From assembly GCA_021613375.1 (NCBI GenBank), contig CM038708.1:26500018-26564017 (forward strand): a stretch of DNA of 64,000 bases, given 5' to 3'. The stretch's first letter is position 1. Each line of letters begins with the position of its first letter. Made by a program: the position numbers and the translations under genes. Source of the stretch: Megaleporinus macrocephalus. Taxonomy: Eukaryota > Chordata > Actinopteri > Characiformes > Anostomidae. The notes beneath the pieces are model-generated. The model did not search any database and was not told the origin of the DNA. It saw only the letters and a list, made by a program, of their open reading frames with translations. This document shows positions 12,311-25,679 of this stretch, in pieces.

Positions 12311-13364
12311 GATAATAGGACTACATGCAAAATAAGCCTCTATACAAAAATAGGCTTTAATACAAACATTTTTATTCTTTAAAAATCATCTGAGATATAT
12401 ATATATATTATATATATTATATATTTAGTTAGTATTACAACATATTTTTCCCCACACTGCCCATGTTTAACATCCAAAACACACACAAAGCATATTCTTA
12501 ACATGCTTGACATGGACGTGTGACAACGCACAGTTGGTAGTTACAATGACTAACACAGCCAGTTGGGGTGCAGTTACCATTTAAATGGTGTAAAATGGGA
12601 TTTAGGCCAAAACTTTACTATCAGAACTATCTAAAAACAATCTTCCTGGCATTAATCTGATTATTCATAAACATTTCATGTAATAGCTTCCTGTGAGGCA
12701 GCTTTAGGGGGCATTAATCCGTCTGGTTCCTATTACCACCACTTCTGACTTGGCAAGTTTTTCTAGAATGGAGCATCAGCACAGCAACTGTGTTGTCCTA
12801 ATGAATTTTAATCATGTGCAAATAATGTACGCACCATAATCAAATACATTCAATACATCAATCTTTCCAGCGTACTGCAGCTTTAGCAACAGCAAAGAGT
12901 ACAACAAAAGTCTATTTCTGATCTTAGAGGAATGAACTGTGGTTTAGGTCAGGTTACATTTAGACTGCCTGAGGGAGCCTGAATCCAGAGAACTTGTATG
13001 TGATCAGATTAGCAACAGAGTAAAAATAGAAAGAGCGTTCTCTTAGTGCAGTGAATAGGTCTTCCCCAGCTTAAACAAGAGTGCAATTTAAATGCCAGAT
13101 GTCCATAAAAATTCCCTTTCTTAGGGGATCAATAAAAGTACTGTGCATCAGCTGCATCCTAATGTGCACATGGTTTGAGCTGTATATATCTAGAGTTTAT
13201 TGTTTGCTCACTGTTATCACGAAACCGGTTCTGGAAATTAGGGCTGCAAACGAGATCTCTAACCAATCACAGTGGTTTGTTTTGCTGTGTGCCATGAGAC
13301 ATCTTGACAAACCATAGATATTCCAGTGGACTGTTTTTAATATTAAATTAATATATGTAGTATG
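12311..13364. other. Intergenic, no gene recognised
   Basis: A TA-rich patch lies at about 12395-12425. The rest is single-copy with no coding signature. Confidence 0.5.
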
Positions 13365-14067
13365 TAATGATAATTTACTAGGGAATTTAAACTAGGGGTG
13401 GTTACTATGACACTGTTATTATTGCCAAGATACATTACTTTACAATGATAATTTACTAGGGAATTTAAACTAGGGATGGTTCCTATGACAATGTTATTGT
13501 TGCCAAGATACATTACTTTACAATGATAATTTACTAGGGAATTTAAACTAGGGATGGTTACTATGACAATGTTATTGTTGCCAAGATACATTACTTTACA
13601 ATGATAATTTACTAGGGTATTTAAACTAGGGATGGTTACTATGACAATGATATTGTTGCCAAGATACATTACTTTACAATGATAATTTACTAGGGAATTT
13701 AAACAAGGGATGGTTACTATGACAATGTTATTGTTGCCAAGATACATTACTTTACAATGATAATTTACTAGGGAATTTAAACTAGGGATGGTTACTATGA
13801 CAATGTTATTGTTGCCAAGATACATTACTTTACAATGATAATTTACTAGGGAATTTAAAGAAGGGATGGTTACTATGACAATGTTATTGTTGCCAAGATA
13901 CATTACTTTACAATGATAATTTACTAGGGAATTTAAACTAGGGATGGTTACTATGACAATGTTATTGTTGCCAAGATACATTACTTTACAATGATAATTT
14001 ACTAGGGAATTTAAACTAGGGATGGTTACTATGACAATGTTAGTGTTGCCAAGATACATTACTTTAC
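13365..14067. repeat. Nine-copy 78-bp minisatellite
   Basis: The unit starts at about 13365, 13443, 13521, 13599, 13677, 13755, 13833, 13911 and 13989, a constant 78-bp period with only scattered substitutions between copies. Because 78 is a multiple of three, the minus strand stays open for 238 codons as 26-residue repeats (YLGNNNIVIVTIPSLNSLVN...). This is best explained as a by-product of the repeat rather than a gene. Confidence 0.97.
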
Positions 14068-14771
14068 AATATGCTTTTTTGAGTGCGTCACAGGTAACAT
14101 TTCTAACTTCTAGAAAAACAGACCTGCATGTGTCAAAACTAAGACTGTATATAGTAATTACATAAACTCTATAGTAACAATGATTGGATGTCAGCCAAAA
14201 ATCCTTATTTTCTTTTTTTTTTTTTATTTATTTTGAACTAATTTACTTCAACAATGCACAGGAGGAAAAACATCAATGTGAATTAGAAACTACATTACAT
14301 TTACCTTCTGTAATGTGATTATATGTTATATGTTCTCACAGAAGGACTTCTGTACTAGCTAAGCCTTTTGCATGATAATTGTTGGGGATTGTTGGAGGGG
14401 GAGGTGAAACATGATCATATTAGTTAATATTACTTTCCCTGCTCACTAGTACACGGTGATGTAATCCAAACTAAGTAGACATTTTAGAGGCCTGTAAAAG
14501 CCATTCAACCTCAATCAAAGATTAAAGGAACAGAGAAGTTGAACTTTTAAATCATATGGCATGTGCAATTGTGGTCCATTTTGATTTCAAGCTGACATTA
14601 AAGCGTCTGTTTTTACAAATAAAGAAATTTTACAAAAAACAGAATTGATATGCGTTTCACTGCCTTATGAAATGCACATTTATCTATTCCAAACCAGGTT
14701 GCAAACCTCAGAAAAATATTATGAGGTAATGTTTTACAGTATTGCCCACTTTTTATCACAACAAAAGTGAA

Positions 14772-15200
14772 AAACACTCACAAGCCACTTTATTTGCTAC
14801 ACCTATCTTGCATCTACACTCACTGCCCATTTTAAAGGAGCAGCATTTTGTCATTCTACAATTATAGACTAGAGCCCACCTCAGAGCAGGTATCACTCAG
14901 GTGGTGGATCATTCTCAGCACTGCCGTGTGTTCTGCTGGTACAAGTGGACCAGACAGTGAACTAAGAACAGTCCACTAACCAGAAATAGCATCCTGTGAC
15001 CACCAATGCTGGACTTGAGCACAAAAACCTGGACCCTACATCTACAAGGTCCACCATCCATATAATACCCCTCTGTGGCAGTCCTGTGGGGGTCCTGACT
15101 ATTAAGGAACAAAGTACGCAGAGATATTACAAAATGCACCTACATGGTGAGAGGAGTTGACAACATGGACAAAGAATGTATATACAAGATGTTACTAACG
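14772..15200. repeat. Fish interspersed repeat (GGTGGTGGATCATTCTCAGC family)
   Basis: The segment contains CACTCAGGTGGTGGATCATT, TCTCAGCACTGC, GTGGACCAGACAGTGAAC and CCTGTGGGGGTCCTGAC, phrases of a very abundant repeat I remember from characin and catfish genomes. The copy is diverged and internally deleted. A second small piece of the same family appears at 21395-21490. The transposon class is not known to me. Confidence 0.65.
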
Positions 15201-15513
15201 AAGAGGCCAGTAATCAGAATGTGGGCATTTAGTTTGTATTATGAAAGTTTTTAGAAGGTTGTCTAAAAGCTACAGCAAAAAACTGCTAAAAAGTAGAAAG
15301 TTCCTCAAAGGCAGTTGATGATATTATTTCCTGGGGGTTAATCCCTGCACTCTCCAGTGAATAAGCATGGCTGAATAGCTTATCAGCTGCTGAAGTGGCA
15401 CATTTTTCTAATGGTTCCCAACAGGACTGGTGTCATCTTGCAACTCTTGCTGGTCTTGTGCCAAGCTGGGCTATGAACCATTGCTTGATGTCCAGGGTTC
15501 ATGAAGGATGACG

Positions 15514-15514
<1 letters not shown>

Positions 15515-15563
<49 letters not shown>
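15515..15563. repeat. (AC)n microsatellite
   Basis: An uninterrupted run of about 24 AC units, followed by ATACACAG. Confidence 0.98.
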
Positions 15564-15568
<5 letters not shown>

Positions 15569-15912
15569 AGACAGTCATTTAGGTCATTTTGTTTAGAGCA
15601 ATACTGAACAATATTTCAAAATACTACTGCTTGGAGAAAAAAAAATCATATCACTGCTGTCATATCAAAACTTTAAACTCAATTTTTCAGATTGTTGCCC
15701 AGTTTTCTCCCCAGCTTCTCCACCGCATCTTTTCAAACATCCTAATATCACATCATTCGCCAACTTAGAGGAGAACAATAACTGCCAATTCTCAGCTAAT
15801 AGGTATCCATGTTCCCTCGTACTTACCCAGCTTGCCAGCTCTGTCCCATATCTGCTTGCTCCATTGTGTAAAACAGACCAATGGCAATTCTCCAAAGCCA
15901 CTGGAGATACAG

Positions 15913-16310
15913 TGTTACATACACTGATAGTGGCTCCACAAAGTATTTAGACAAATGGTAATTAAGTTCTTCAGGTTTGTTCATGAATTGTTTAATAAAC
16001 AGAGATTTGTTTCAGAGAGAAAAATACTTACAGCACATCAAACTGATGATGCACTTTGGTTCGGAGGAGAACTAAAACCACACTGCACTAAGTGAACATT
16101 AAAACACGAAGGGGGAAACCTCAAAGTCTGGATCTGTTTTCCCTACAGTGGTGCCAGTGAGCTTGTTCACTGATAGGATCATGAACTCAGAAGTGTACAA
16201 AGGCATTGTGGATACAAACCTGAAGTACTCTCCAAAGAAACTGCTCAAATGCTAATGATCTGAAACCCATCAGAAGTCTTTGCAGAAGTCTTATGCTCTC
16301 TTTGATAAAT
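15913..16310 (+). mobile_element. Possible Tc1-like transposase fragment
   Basis: It starts with ATAGTGGCTCCACAAAGTAT, resembling a transposon terminus, and a short frame around 16150-16230 reads LFTDRIMNSEVYKGIVDTNL, like the Tc1 segment after the WGCF motif. The remainder is broken. The match is weak and the ends are guesses. Confidence 0.35.
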
Positions 16311-16381
16311 TAAAAGAATTACCAAGTCTGGAGAATATCTGAATGCATTCCACCATGCAAAGAGATATTAAAGTATATAGT

Positions 16382-16383
<2 letters not shown>

Positions 16384-16437
<54 letters not shown>
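16384..16437. repeat. (AC)n microsatellite
   Basis: About 27 uninterrupted AC units, 0.8 kb from another AC run. Confidence 0.98.
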
Positions 16438-16438
<1 letters not shown>

Positions 16439-16529
16439 AAGACCAAACAGAAAAAAGGAAGTTACTGGTGAATAAGGCCCGTGGTCTTTACTACAGAACC
16501 CACACAACCAACCTTCTTAGATTTCAGTT

Positions 16530-17476
16530 AGGGCTGGGCGATAAAGCGATAACGCTAATTATCGGGAAATAACGTTTCCTCAGGAGAACTCCACGACGTA
16601 GTCGATAGAAAGTCGATAGAATTAAGTTCCGTCCATGTTTTGAGAGACAACACAAACAGCCAATGAGAATGAGAATAGCGCCGCCCCAAACCAATCAGGT
16701 GGCTGAACTAGAGTTCCAGCCATTTCATGTTTGGTTGAAGCACACAGTGCAGAATGTAGACGTAGCGGCAGCTTAACCCAGTGCTAGTAGTTTGGTTACT
16801 GCAGGCGTCACAGTCGAGCAGAGAGAATAAAATAAGAGAAAATAACAGAAAACGTTACTACTAGAGAAAGAAACATGTTACATGTGTTAATAATCTTCAA
16901 ATAATCTGCTAAGATAATAAAAACTAGTAAACAGGTGCTGCCCTGCTGCTGTGTTGACAAAGCGCTACGGGATGTTCGTGCTTCAAGTGCTACTATATAC
17001 ACAACGTGTATAGCAGTTGTACTGTTGTGATGATCTCCACTGTGCAGAGCTGACAGAGCACCACACTGTTGTGTTTCTGTGTGAAACACTCCCACAACTT
17101 TAGATACACGCGAGTGATTGTTTGTAGATGCAGCTTGCGCTCCGGATAAATCCATGCTTTCAGTAGGCGCAGACATCTTTGCGGCGCATCGACGTACGTT
17201 ATGCTTATCAACATAATTTCGTAATAGATAAAGATAAATATATATATTGTAGGAGTTCGAGTGAGAACGCTGAGGCAAAGTTGACTTTATAACCAAAAAT
17301 CCAGAGTAGGAAACTTTATTTTCTACCGAAAACAGAATCGCTAAACCAACTCCCCATTTGAACCGACAGAGAGTCGACTCACTGCTATGAGTCCTTTCCC
17401 TAGCCCGAGCTTAAAGGGCCAGCAACAGCCTGCTTAACACAGTGTCTGTGTGTGAATAATACTGCCTCATCCACAC

Positions 17477-17507
<31 letters not shown>

Positions 17508-17761
17508 CACACACACACACACACATATACATTATATATATATATATATTTTTTTTGGGTTAAATAGTTTATCCTACATTGAAGACAAATGTATTATAGA
17601 ACATTACACAACTGTATTTAAAATAAATTAAACACACACGTGGCAATATTGATATAAGTATAAAGGCAATATTGATTTGATTTATATCGTGATATATCTC
17701 GATATCGACTGATATGAAGAAAATTATGTGATAAGATTTTTTCCCATATCGCCCAGCCCTA
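16530..17761 (-). mobile_element. hAT element (TIR TAGGGCTGGGCGATA) with BED-finger remnant
   Basis: Left TAGGGCTGGGCGATAAAG and reverse-complemented right TAGGGCTGGGCGATATGG are classic hAT-type ends. Flanks ATTTCAGT and CTTTCAGA agree at six of eight bases, a decayed 8-bp target duplication. The minus strand holds a transposase start, MSAPTESMDL then, in another frame, KLWECFTQKHNSVVLCQLC, the first half of a BED finger. The catalytic domain is gone, so it is non-autonomous. A TA/CA microsatellite at 17473-17550 sits inside. Confidence 0.8.
17473..17550. repeat. Compound (TA)n(CA)n microsatellite
   Basis: Alternating TA units, then CA units, then TA units again, inside the hAT element. Confidence 0.95.
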
Positions 17762-20700
17762 CTTTCAGATAATTCACCTGCACTGTTTGATGACAAGTCC
17801 TTTACTAGGTTTTCACTGATTTCCTTTTTAGTGCTCTTTCAATAACAACAATCAGATTCATCCATTCAGGGAAAGAGTCCAAAGCAGCTACAAAAAGTGT
17901 GTCATCACATGCTGTGTGCTATTACACATTCCCACCAGTAAGGTACCCATAGTGTACCTTAGTTCTACAGAAACAGCACTTGGCCTGACATTGACACAAT
18001 GACAAGTGCCTAATACTTTAACACAAGCGTCTAAATTCTTTCTGGGGCCGCTATAATTAAATGCTGAGAGTGTTTCTTTCTCTCACTGTAAAAGAGCGAG
18101 GAGGCATTATTACAACAGCGTCGCTACGTTACTGAACTATAAAAGCATCAGCAACTTTAAATGAACAATAAATGTGTCCATTAGAGGCATCGCAAATGGC
18201 TTCTCATCGATACAGAGTGGAGGAATGACCTACTACATATCTTTAGCCCTGTTTGTCTCTGTCTCCCCGAGTTCGTAGTGCTCTTAAGCCGGGACTGTTT
18301 TATGTATAACTCTAAGAAACACAAGCAGCATAGGGCAGCCACTGCACGAGATGCAGCAGACGATAGCAGTGGAAAACATTAAAGGGGCACAAAATAATCA
18401 AACACACACACACACGCCCGTACACAGCACTGGTGTGCTCAGTAGGTGAGTCAGGCAGGTCTGGTGGCTTGTCGCCTCTCCATGTAAGTGGACTGCCAAT
18501 GAGCTGCCTCGTTTGAGGGGCTTCTAAATAATGGAGGGTGCCAAGAGGCAGTCGCGCGTTGACTATGGAATGGGCCCCGGGAGAGAGGTAGACGCTTGTG
18601 TGTGTGCGTGCGTGCGCGTGTGTGATCTGAACGACCGTCCTCAGGCAGGGACGCATGGCTCACTGGTTCTGGCCGCACGCACGCGGGTAGAATTGACCAG
18701 CTAATTGTCTGTTTATCATTTCTGGAGGATCAGCAGAGGCCAAGGCCTCCTGTTGCCCTCTGTTTTCCTCTGTCTGTTTTTCTCCCCTCTCTGCCTTTTT
18801 TCTTTTGTCTTTTACTCCTCATACCGTTTCTCACAGTGTGCTGTCATCTTTTTAATTAAAGGGCAATCCACTGATTTTTCAACCTTTCTGCATAATTCAG
18901 TGGTTAAGACAAAGTAAACAAAGTCATTCAGTGTGGTTTAATGTGAAACGGTGCACTGGAGAGAAACTCACTGACTCCTTAGAACAGTCATGATATCCAG
19001 GAGCACAGAGCATGGAATGTAGACTAGTTTAAAATAGTGGTAAATCACAAAAAGATATATATATTTTTTTGTTTGCTTTAAAACAGCCTGAATGTACCAC
19101 TGTAAGGCTGGAGTTCATTACTGACATGTAAACATACAAACACACTATGTACAGTCTCGATAACCAACATTAAAAGTATTGTTTAAGCTCAAGTTTTAAG
19201 TGCCTCCAATAGCTTCACAGCTAACCTCTGGCTCTGACAGAAGCTTGGCAACGTCTGAAGTCCAACATTAAAAAAAGAACGTAAGAACACCTTGGGCACT
19301 GGTTGCCAGTGTTAACATATCATAAGCCCTGCCCTAAACACAGTCTAGTCTTTACTCATCAAATAACAACATCATACAAAGTCTGTTCCACAATCTGAGA
19401 AAACATTCTATGGACAGATGAGACAAACGCAAATGCACACAATGCTTTGTTTGCTGGGCATTTTTTGCAGGAGGTGACTGCTGCTCAATGGGAATCTACA
19501 GGCTATCCAATTATTTTATTATTCAGTTCAGATATCTTGACAAATAGGTGGTAATTCCATAATAACCCCTTAAACTGTTATGAAACTAAATATGAGCCAT
19601 TATACGAGTGAGAAACTGAAGTGTGCAGCCACTTACAGATCAGTTCAACTGATATATTTCTATTTCTGGAATTTTCTGTACATTAATATATATCACATTT
19701 TATTTTTATTGCTCCTGTGATTAAATAAATCAGTTAATTATAACCGTATATCAATGTGAAATCTGTATCAAAGGCATGGCTATATTCTCTCAGGAACCAT
19801 CACAATGTGTCCAACATTTAAAAAATATATAATTCTTCTTCTCCACAGTAATAGAAAACAGAGGCACACACCAAACTCCACACATAACATGCTGGTGCAT
19901 CTGATACACCCAGTGTGGACATGCATGCACCGCGACTACTCTTTGGGCAGACTGTACCAAGTAGAAGGGGACAGAGCCAAAGTCTCTGAATGTAATGCAG
20001 ACCCAGGACTGCATAAAACTCTTTGTTATTGTACAGATAAATGGTTTTAAACAACGAGTGCACATGTTTTTTTGTCTTAGTATAGAAGCATGTATTTAAT
20101 CATATAGTAATGCAACCAGATGAACACTCTGTATGCATGTGGTGTGTTTGTACGTGTGTGTTTGTACTGTAGCTACACGTGACCTCTGGCTGCCGTACAC
20201 TCAAGCCTATCCACACAGCAGGCCCTGAGCAAATCCTTGCTCTCAGTAATGGTCAACTCTCCATCTGCTAATCCCTAAAGCATTCCGCTTGCACTCTCTA
20301 TCCCCTACTCCAGATTGGTGCCCTTTGAAGCTGAATTGCTGTGTTAAGCAGTTGCGGAAACCTGAGGTGCTAAGAGGAGTCCAAACACCTAGCACCTCAT
20401 GGTGACCACCTCAAAAATGGCCATGCATCTAGATTTTTGAAAGGCTTTAAAAGATCACAACTGCATCAACCGCTGTCAGGGGGCACAAAGGGAGGAATTC
20501 CTGTCGCTTTTAGTGTCAACTTTAAATTATGACAAGACGCTTAGTAATCTGGCAGCAGCTGGCTATCTGCTGCATTCTTATTTTTCTTATATCAGAAAGC
20601 GGCATTAACAAGATAGGGATCCCGCACCATAAACAAAATCCTAACCAGATGATCCTGACAGCTGCTGCATTTGGAGCGTTTGTTATCATAGCGTTTGCTG

Positions 20701-20928
20701 ACAGATCAAGATTTCTGGATTTAAACTCACATTAATGCATAAAAGTCGTTCAATACAGTCCACATTTTACACAAGTTACACTATAAGAAAGAGAAAATAT
20801 GATATCTAGATATATTAAAACCACATACATCAAAACGAGTACAGTTTAGAGGTACAAAAGTTAAATCACAAGTTCTAGTCAACATATGCATATTTGCAAA
20901 AAAAGATTAGTATTCTAGTTTAATAAAC
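17762..20928. other. Intergenic, no gene recognised
   Basis: Mostly single-copy. A slightly GC-richer part with GTGTGCGTGCG runs lies at 18430-18680. No frame encodes a recognisable protein. Confidence 0.5.
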
Positions 20929-21818
20929 AAGGCACTTAGAAGAACAGAATTTTAGTTACATGCAAATACTTATTGAGTAAGCACCTGGTCAACCAAAAAT
21001 GCTACTTTTACTAGTGTTACTTCCTCAGGACGCATTTTTTTGTTTTGCTTGTGTTTATTTTTCTGTGCTCTCCTTGTCCTTCATTAAAATACACCTACTC
21101 ACGATGCTGATTGGCCGGAGTCTCCTTGGCAATGTGCATTTGATTGGCTGTCTGAGAGTGTGTGAGGTATTTCTGCAACAGGGTTTCTGTTTTTGGTATG
21201 TTAAGGAGCAAGGTAAGCTTATGTTCTTTCTTTTCTTTATTTTTGTTTAGGTTAGTTAGCTCCTTACCTTTTCAGTTAGCTTAATCTTTTGTTAGTTATT
21301 TTGGCATGGACCACGTTTTTGAGTCTTCTGAGATGTTTGTACAACGTAAATGTGGACTAAAGAGCAAATGATAGAGCAAATGAATAGGGTAAAGGTGGGA
21401 CAACAAATTACGCAAAGAAACAGTCTGTAATTGTAGAACTACAAAGTGCATCTATAAGGTACAAGGAGCTAATTAAAAAGTGGATGAAAAGTGTAGATTC
21501 AAGGCCATTTTATGTCAAAGTTGACTGTTCTTGGCTTCTCTGAGCAACAAAGCCTAACTGATTTCTTGACAATGAAGTCAGCACGAAGTTTGACTTGCAG
21601 TTTACTAGCTGTCTATACCCATTTGCACACACCTAATATTGGACAAATTGTATCAATTTTAAATTTCACCTCTGGTGGCTTTATTAATTTTACTTTATAA
21701 CCAGCAATATTTTTGTGGATATTTTCCACACAATTTATCACTTTTATTTACTTATTACCTTTTTTCTTCGCTTAATTACATGTAACCTAAATATTTGGCA
21801 ATAAACTGTAGTACAGCA
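20929..21818. repeat. Direct repeat copy A
   Basis: The unit opens AAGGCACTTAGAAGAACAGA and closes GGCAATAAACTGTAGTACAG. Shared blocks with copy B include CTGATTGGCC, GTGCATTTGATTGGCTG, TATTTCTGCAACAGG and TTTTAAATTTCACCTCTGGT. Copy A carries extra middle sequence, including a fragment of the 14.8-kb interspersed repeat at about 21395-21490. Confidence 0.85.
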
Positions 21819-21829
21819 GTTTCATAATC

Positions 21830-22433
21830 AAGGCACTTAGAGGAAGAGAATCTTAGTATGCAAATACTTATTACGTAAGAACCTGGTCAACATAAAACGC
21901 TACTTTTGTTTTCTGTTGTTTCTGTGTGGTGTTTTTATTTTTCTGTGCTCTTCATGTCCTTCATTAGGATCCACCTATGCTGATTGGCCAAAGCCTCCTT
22001 GATGACGTGCATTTGATTGGCTGCCTGAGCCTGTGTGGGGTATTTCTGCAACAGGATTTCGAGACGTTGACTGAGGTCCATGGCAGCATTGGGGTGAGCG
22101 TTTAGTGAGTCCAGCAACTTGTTGTCCAGAAACCAGCTCAGTTATATAGCTACATGTGTGTTTTAGTGCAGCAGCACTGTGTGTGTATTTTAGCATTGTC
22201 CAGCACAGAAACATAGCCTACTGTCTGCTAATATTTGAAAAATTGTATCAATTTTAAATTTCACCTCTGGTGGCTTTATTTATTAATTAATTAATTATTT
22301 ATTAATACTTAATAACTAGCAATACTATAAAGTTGCATATTTGACACACAATTGATCCTTTTATTTACTGATTACCTTTTTAATATGCTTAACTACATGT
22401 ACCCTAAGTATTTGGCAATAAACTGTAGTAAGC
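21830..22433. repeat. Direct repeat copy B
   Basis: It follows copy A directly (12-bp gap) in the same orientation. Its minus strand has a 60-codon protein-like frame (21935-22117) reading LSQRLEILLQKYPTQAQAAN and onward; copy A retains the corresponding EILLQKY..ANQMH portion with changes. Either an old 0.9-kb tandem duplication or two insertions of one unknown repeat. Confidence 0.8.
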
Positions 22434-25164
22434 TGCCTGTATGCGTTTGTCCCCTACGCTTTAGCACTACAGTGTAGATGTAATCAAAAGGCTATTTTTT
22501 GAGTGCACTGGCACAAAGGCATGTGAGTGATCTCTCCCATTGAGCCACAGTGTCTACATATTTTTAGAGAATTGATTTTATGCTGGAGTGTATTCCGGGA
22601 AGCACTAAAACAGAAGCGTGTGTACCCGTGTGTGCATGTTTGCTCAAGTGAAAGAAAGAAGATCCGCTCAGAAGATCTGTTCTAGATGTTCCAGAATTCA
22701 TGAACACTGTGGGAGCCAATGAGTCTTTTCTTGCTGTCTAATGGGAATCACTCATTAGAAAACATATTTATAGCTTTCATTCAAACTTTGCTGGATGTTT
22801 AATATAACATTTAAGTTTAAAATCACAAACATTTTACTCTGTTTTCCCTGAGGCTTTAAATGTCCATCAAACTTGTGATGCTTTTAGTTACTTTCCCGGC
22901 TGCAGTACTAAGCCAAGCTAGAAATAGCACAGACCACTGATTGGTCAAATACATTTACCGCAGAACCATCATGGATCGTCACTCAAGTAAGACAACTGCT
23001 CTATTAAAAAACTCTGGCTAGCCAGTATTGCTCTGTGCAACTCTCCAATAAAACCTAACACAGAGTAAAAGATATCAGACCTTGAATCTCTTCCACTGCG
23101 GTTAACTGTTAACACTAACATCATATGGGAAATTATGACACCACCACACGACCTCCAGAGAAGACTGCTTTCACATGCACCATTATATGATGGGAAATAG
23201 ATACAAGTACTCGAGTACAGTCAAATCCAGTCTTGGATTATTAACCATTCTGTGTCCAACTGCAATGTCTGACACATCACTGTGCTACACTGTAATGAAG
23301 ATTACACAAAATGACCAAAAAAAAATGACCTTCTTCAAAGGTTCTATAAAGGAACATAGGCAACAGATTGCTTAAGATGAAGAACCATTTAACCACACAA
23401 AGAACTTAAGATTTGAAATAGTAATTCCCTCACTTGTCATAGTTTCACATTAACCATTCTCATTACTAAAGAACCTTTGAAGAACCCTTTTTTACGAGTG
23501 TAGCTCATTGGTCCCCAACGCTCCTCCCAATGATGAACGTTCCGGCTGAGTGTATTTCCAACCTGCATCTAACCTACTCTCCCCCCAGCCTGCTTCCAAA
23601 CATTAAGCACCCATTTCACTTCTAGTTTTAACAAGCGCTCGTCCACTTGGCCTCATCATTTCCTCAGGGCCTTTCCATTACTTCATTAGCTCAAATGAAG
23701 TTTAGTAGATGAGTCCTGGGAGGGAACAAGTGCACAACAGTGTACACTTCGGAAGCAGAAATTGTGATCTGATGCAATTCCCTCATTCCCTCATCCCTCA
23801 GAAAAAATACCTGCTGAAACAACATCCTCACTTTGCTCTGCTAGTTGGTCAGTCAGCATGCTAAAGTGGGTGAGGTTAAGCTATTTACATAAAAAATCGC
23901 ACTTAAACAGGGCTTACTGCATCTGATGCTGGAGCAGATGTGGATTGCAATTGGACCTAGACCACCACCAGGGTTGGTGACCTCTAGTAAAGTCTATTTA
24001 TGTGCCTATAGAAGATACTGGTAACAGCAAGACAAGTTGATGGACTGACCATCTGAAGACGAACTGCTTGAAGCAAAGTGATCGGAAATCAGTTATGAGT
24101 ATCTCTTAACAGTTAAGAAAAGTATTTAAGTGAAAGAAACTATGATCCTAGGACTGCAAATGATATCGAATTTAACAATTTCTGATTGTATATGCCACTG
24201 AAGCCACAAATAGAGCATCTACCCACACAGCTCAAAGGACTTCCTGCTTTTCACTCTCATTTTTACTAAATGGTGCAAAAGGATGCTTTAGAAAATTGAT
24301 TTCTGAATCTTGGTTAATTTGTGCGTGCATGTTTTAATGAAACTATGGGGAATGAACATTAGTCAACATTAAAATGCACGAATAATGGATTCCCAATCCG
24401 AAATCATTATGGCCTAATGGTAAAGCTCAAACACAGGCCACTGAAAACATACCTAACGTGTTTAGCCTCTGTGATAATCTTTCTCCAAATCACTGATGCT
24501 GATACAGCTGATAACACATTGTTGATATGCATCTGCTCCGATATTAACGCCGTCGGCTGGCAGTGGGCTGAAAATTAATTTTTCTGAAGCCTGTCTGTGT
24601 GCGGTGGCCATAATGACAGTATGACTTTGAAGAACAATTTGTTTGCTATATTAGCAGTGATACAACATGATGATAAGCTTTTAATCAAAACTAAACCCTC
24701 TCTTCACAGGCTGATAGGCTCTTATTTTCCATATAAGACCAATGACAATTTGAGCGAAACCATACAAGGGTGTTTAAATTGCTCTTGAAAAATCATTTTC
24801 AGTGTTCAATTGCTTCACTGACAAGCTAATCATCTTAAAAGAATGCTCCTGCTAGAATAATGAAATGGTACAAATAAAACAGAAGTATCGTGTTAGGGGG
24901 CATCAGAATACAAGGTTAATTTCAGAGACATGATGAGATCCACTCGTCAAGACGCAATGTATCAAACTTACATCCAGGTCCCTTACGCGAAAGAAATACT
25001 CAATTATTATTCTACCACTTTCCTTGCGATTAGAAAGAAAAGAGGAAACGGCTGCAGTTGATAAGGCAAGTTACAATTCTCAAACTAATGAAGAAGAATC
25101 CAATGGGTTCTAACATCAGCTTGCTGTTGGTTCATAGCAAGAGACTCCCAGTAACCCATAACCA
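22434..25164. other. Intergenic, no gene recognised
   Basis: A GGTTCT/AAGAACC-rich segment at about 23300-23505 resembles another at 27190-27345, probably two decayed copies of one MITE. Otherwise single-copy. Confidence 0.45.
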
Positions 25165-25318
25165 ACACCCACCCAGTGAGCAAACTTGGCTGGAATGGTG
25201 GACAGCCCTATCCACAGTGCCTGGGGAGCAGTTGGGGTTAAGTGCCTTGCTCAAGGGCACTTCAGTCATGTCCGATCGCAAGGCTGGTTCTCCAGACCCC
25301 CAGCCCATGACTGCCCCA
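25165..25318 (-). mobile_element. tRNA-derived SINE, truncated head
   Basis: On the minus strand the element starts GGGGCAGTCATGGGCTGGGG (tRNA-like head with A-box). It passes into ATGACTGAAGTGCCCTTGAG, the CCAACTGCTCCCCAGGCACTG segment and ends near TTTGCTCACTGGGTGGG. This is the order of an abundant fish tRNA SINE as I remember it. The B-box (GGTTCGATCC-type) is deleted, so the copy cannot be transcribed by Pol III in the normal way. Confidence 0.7.
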
Positions 25319-25679
25319 TTTTTGCCAGCTCTAAATCAGGTATGGACACTGTCCAGAACACAATTGTATGACACACCTCTGAAGCTTAGACACAACAGCC
25401 ACAGGTTTATTGAGCATCTGACTGAAGATACTGAACTAAAGACCATTGACTCTTACAAAGCAAGAGAAGACCACAAAAGATATCTCAACAATTCCTGTTT
25501 ATCATTTTCATCATCCAATATATCATTAAGAAATGGAGGGATAAGAGAAAGAGAACTTAAGAAGTCAAGCCAAGAAATGAAAGGCCACAAAAAGTCCTGA
25601 TAAATCTGCTGACTGGTCAGGTCTACAAACCATAAGCCTTACATGACAGCCAATGACTAACAGGGCGATTTGACACGGG

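Noticed and set aside
13343..14059. 238-codon open frame of 26-residue repeats on the minus strand
   Set aside because: It exists only because the minisatellite period is a multiple of three. No start context, flanking exon or recognisable domain.
19370..19500. Possible Tc1 scrap (WTDET-like reading)
   Set aside because: Only a handful of residues match and the flanks show no further similarity.
25058..25600. 180-codon open frame on the plus strand
   Set aside because: Its middle is a reverse-oriented tRNA-derived SINE, so the frame is not a host gene.
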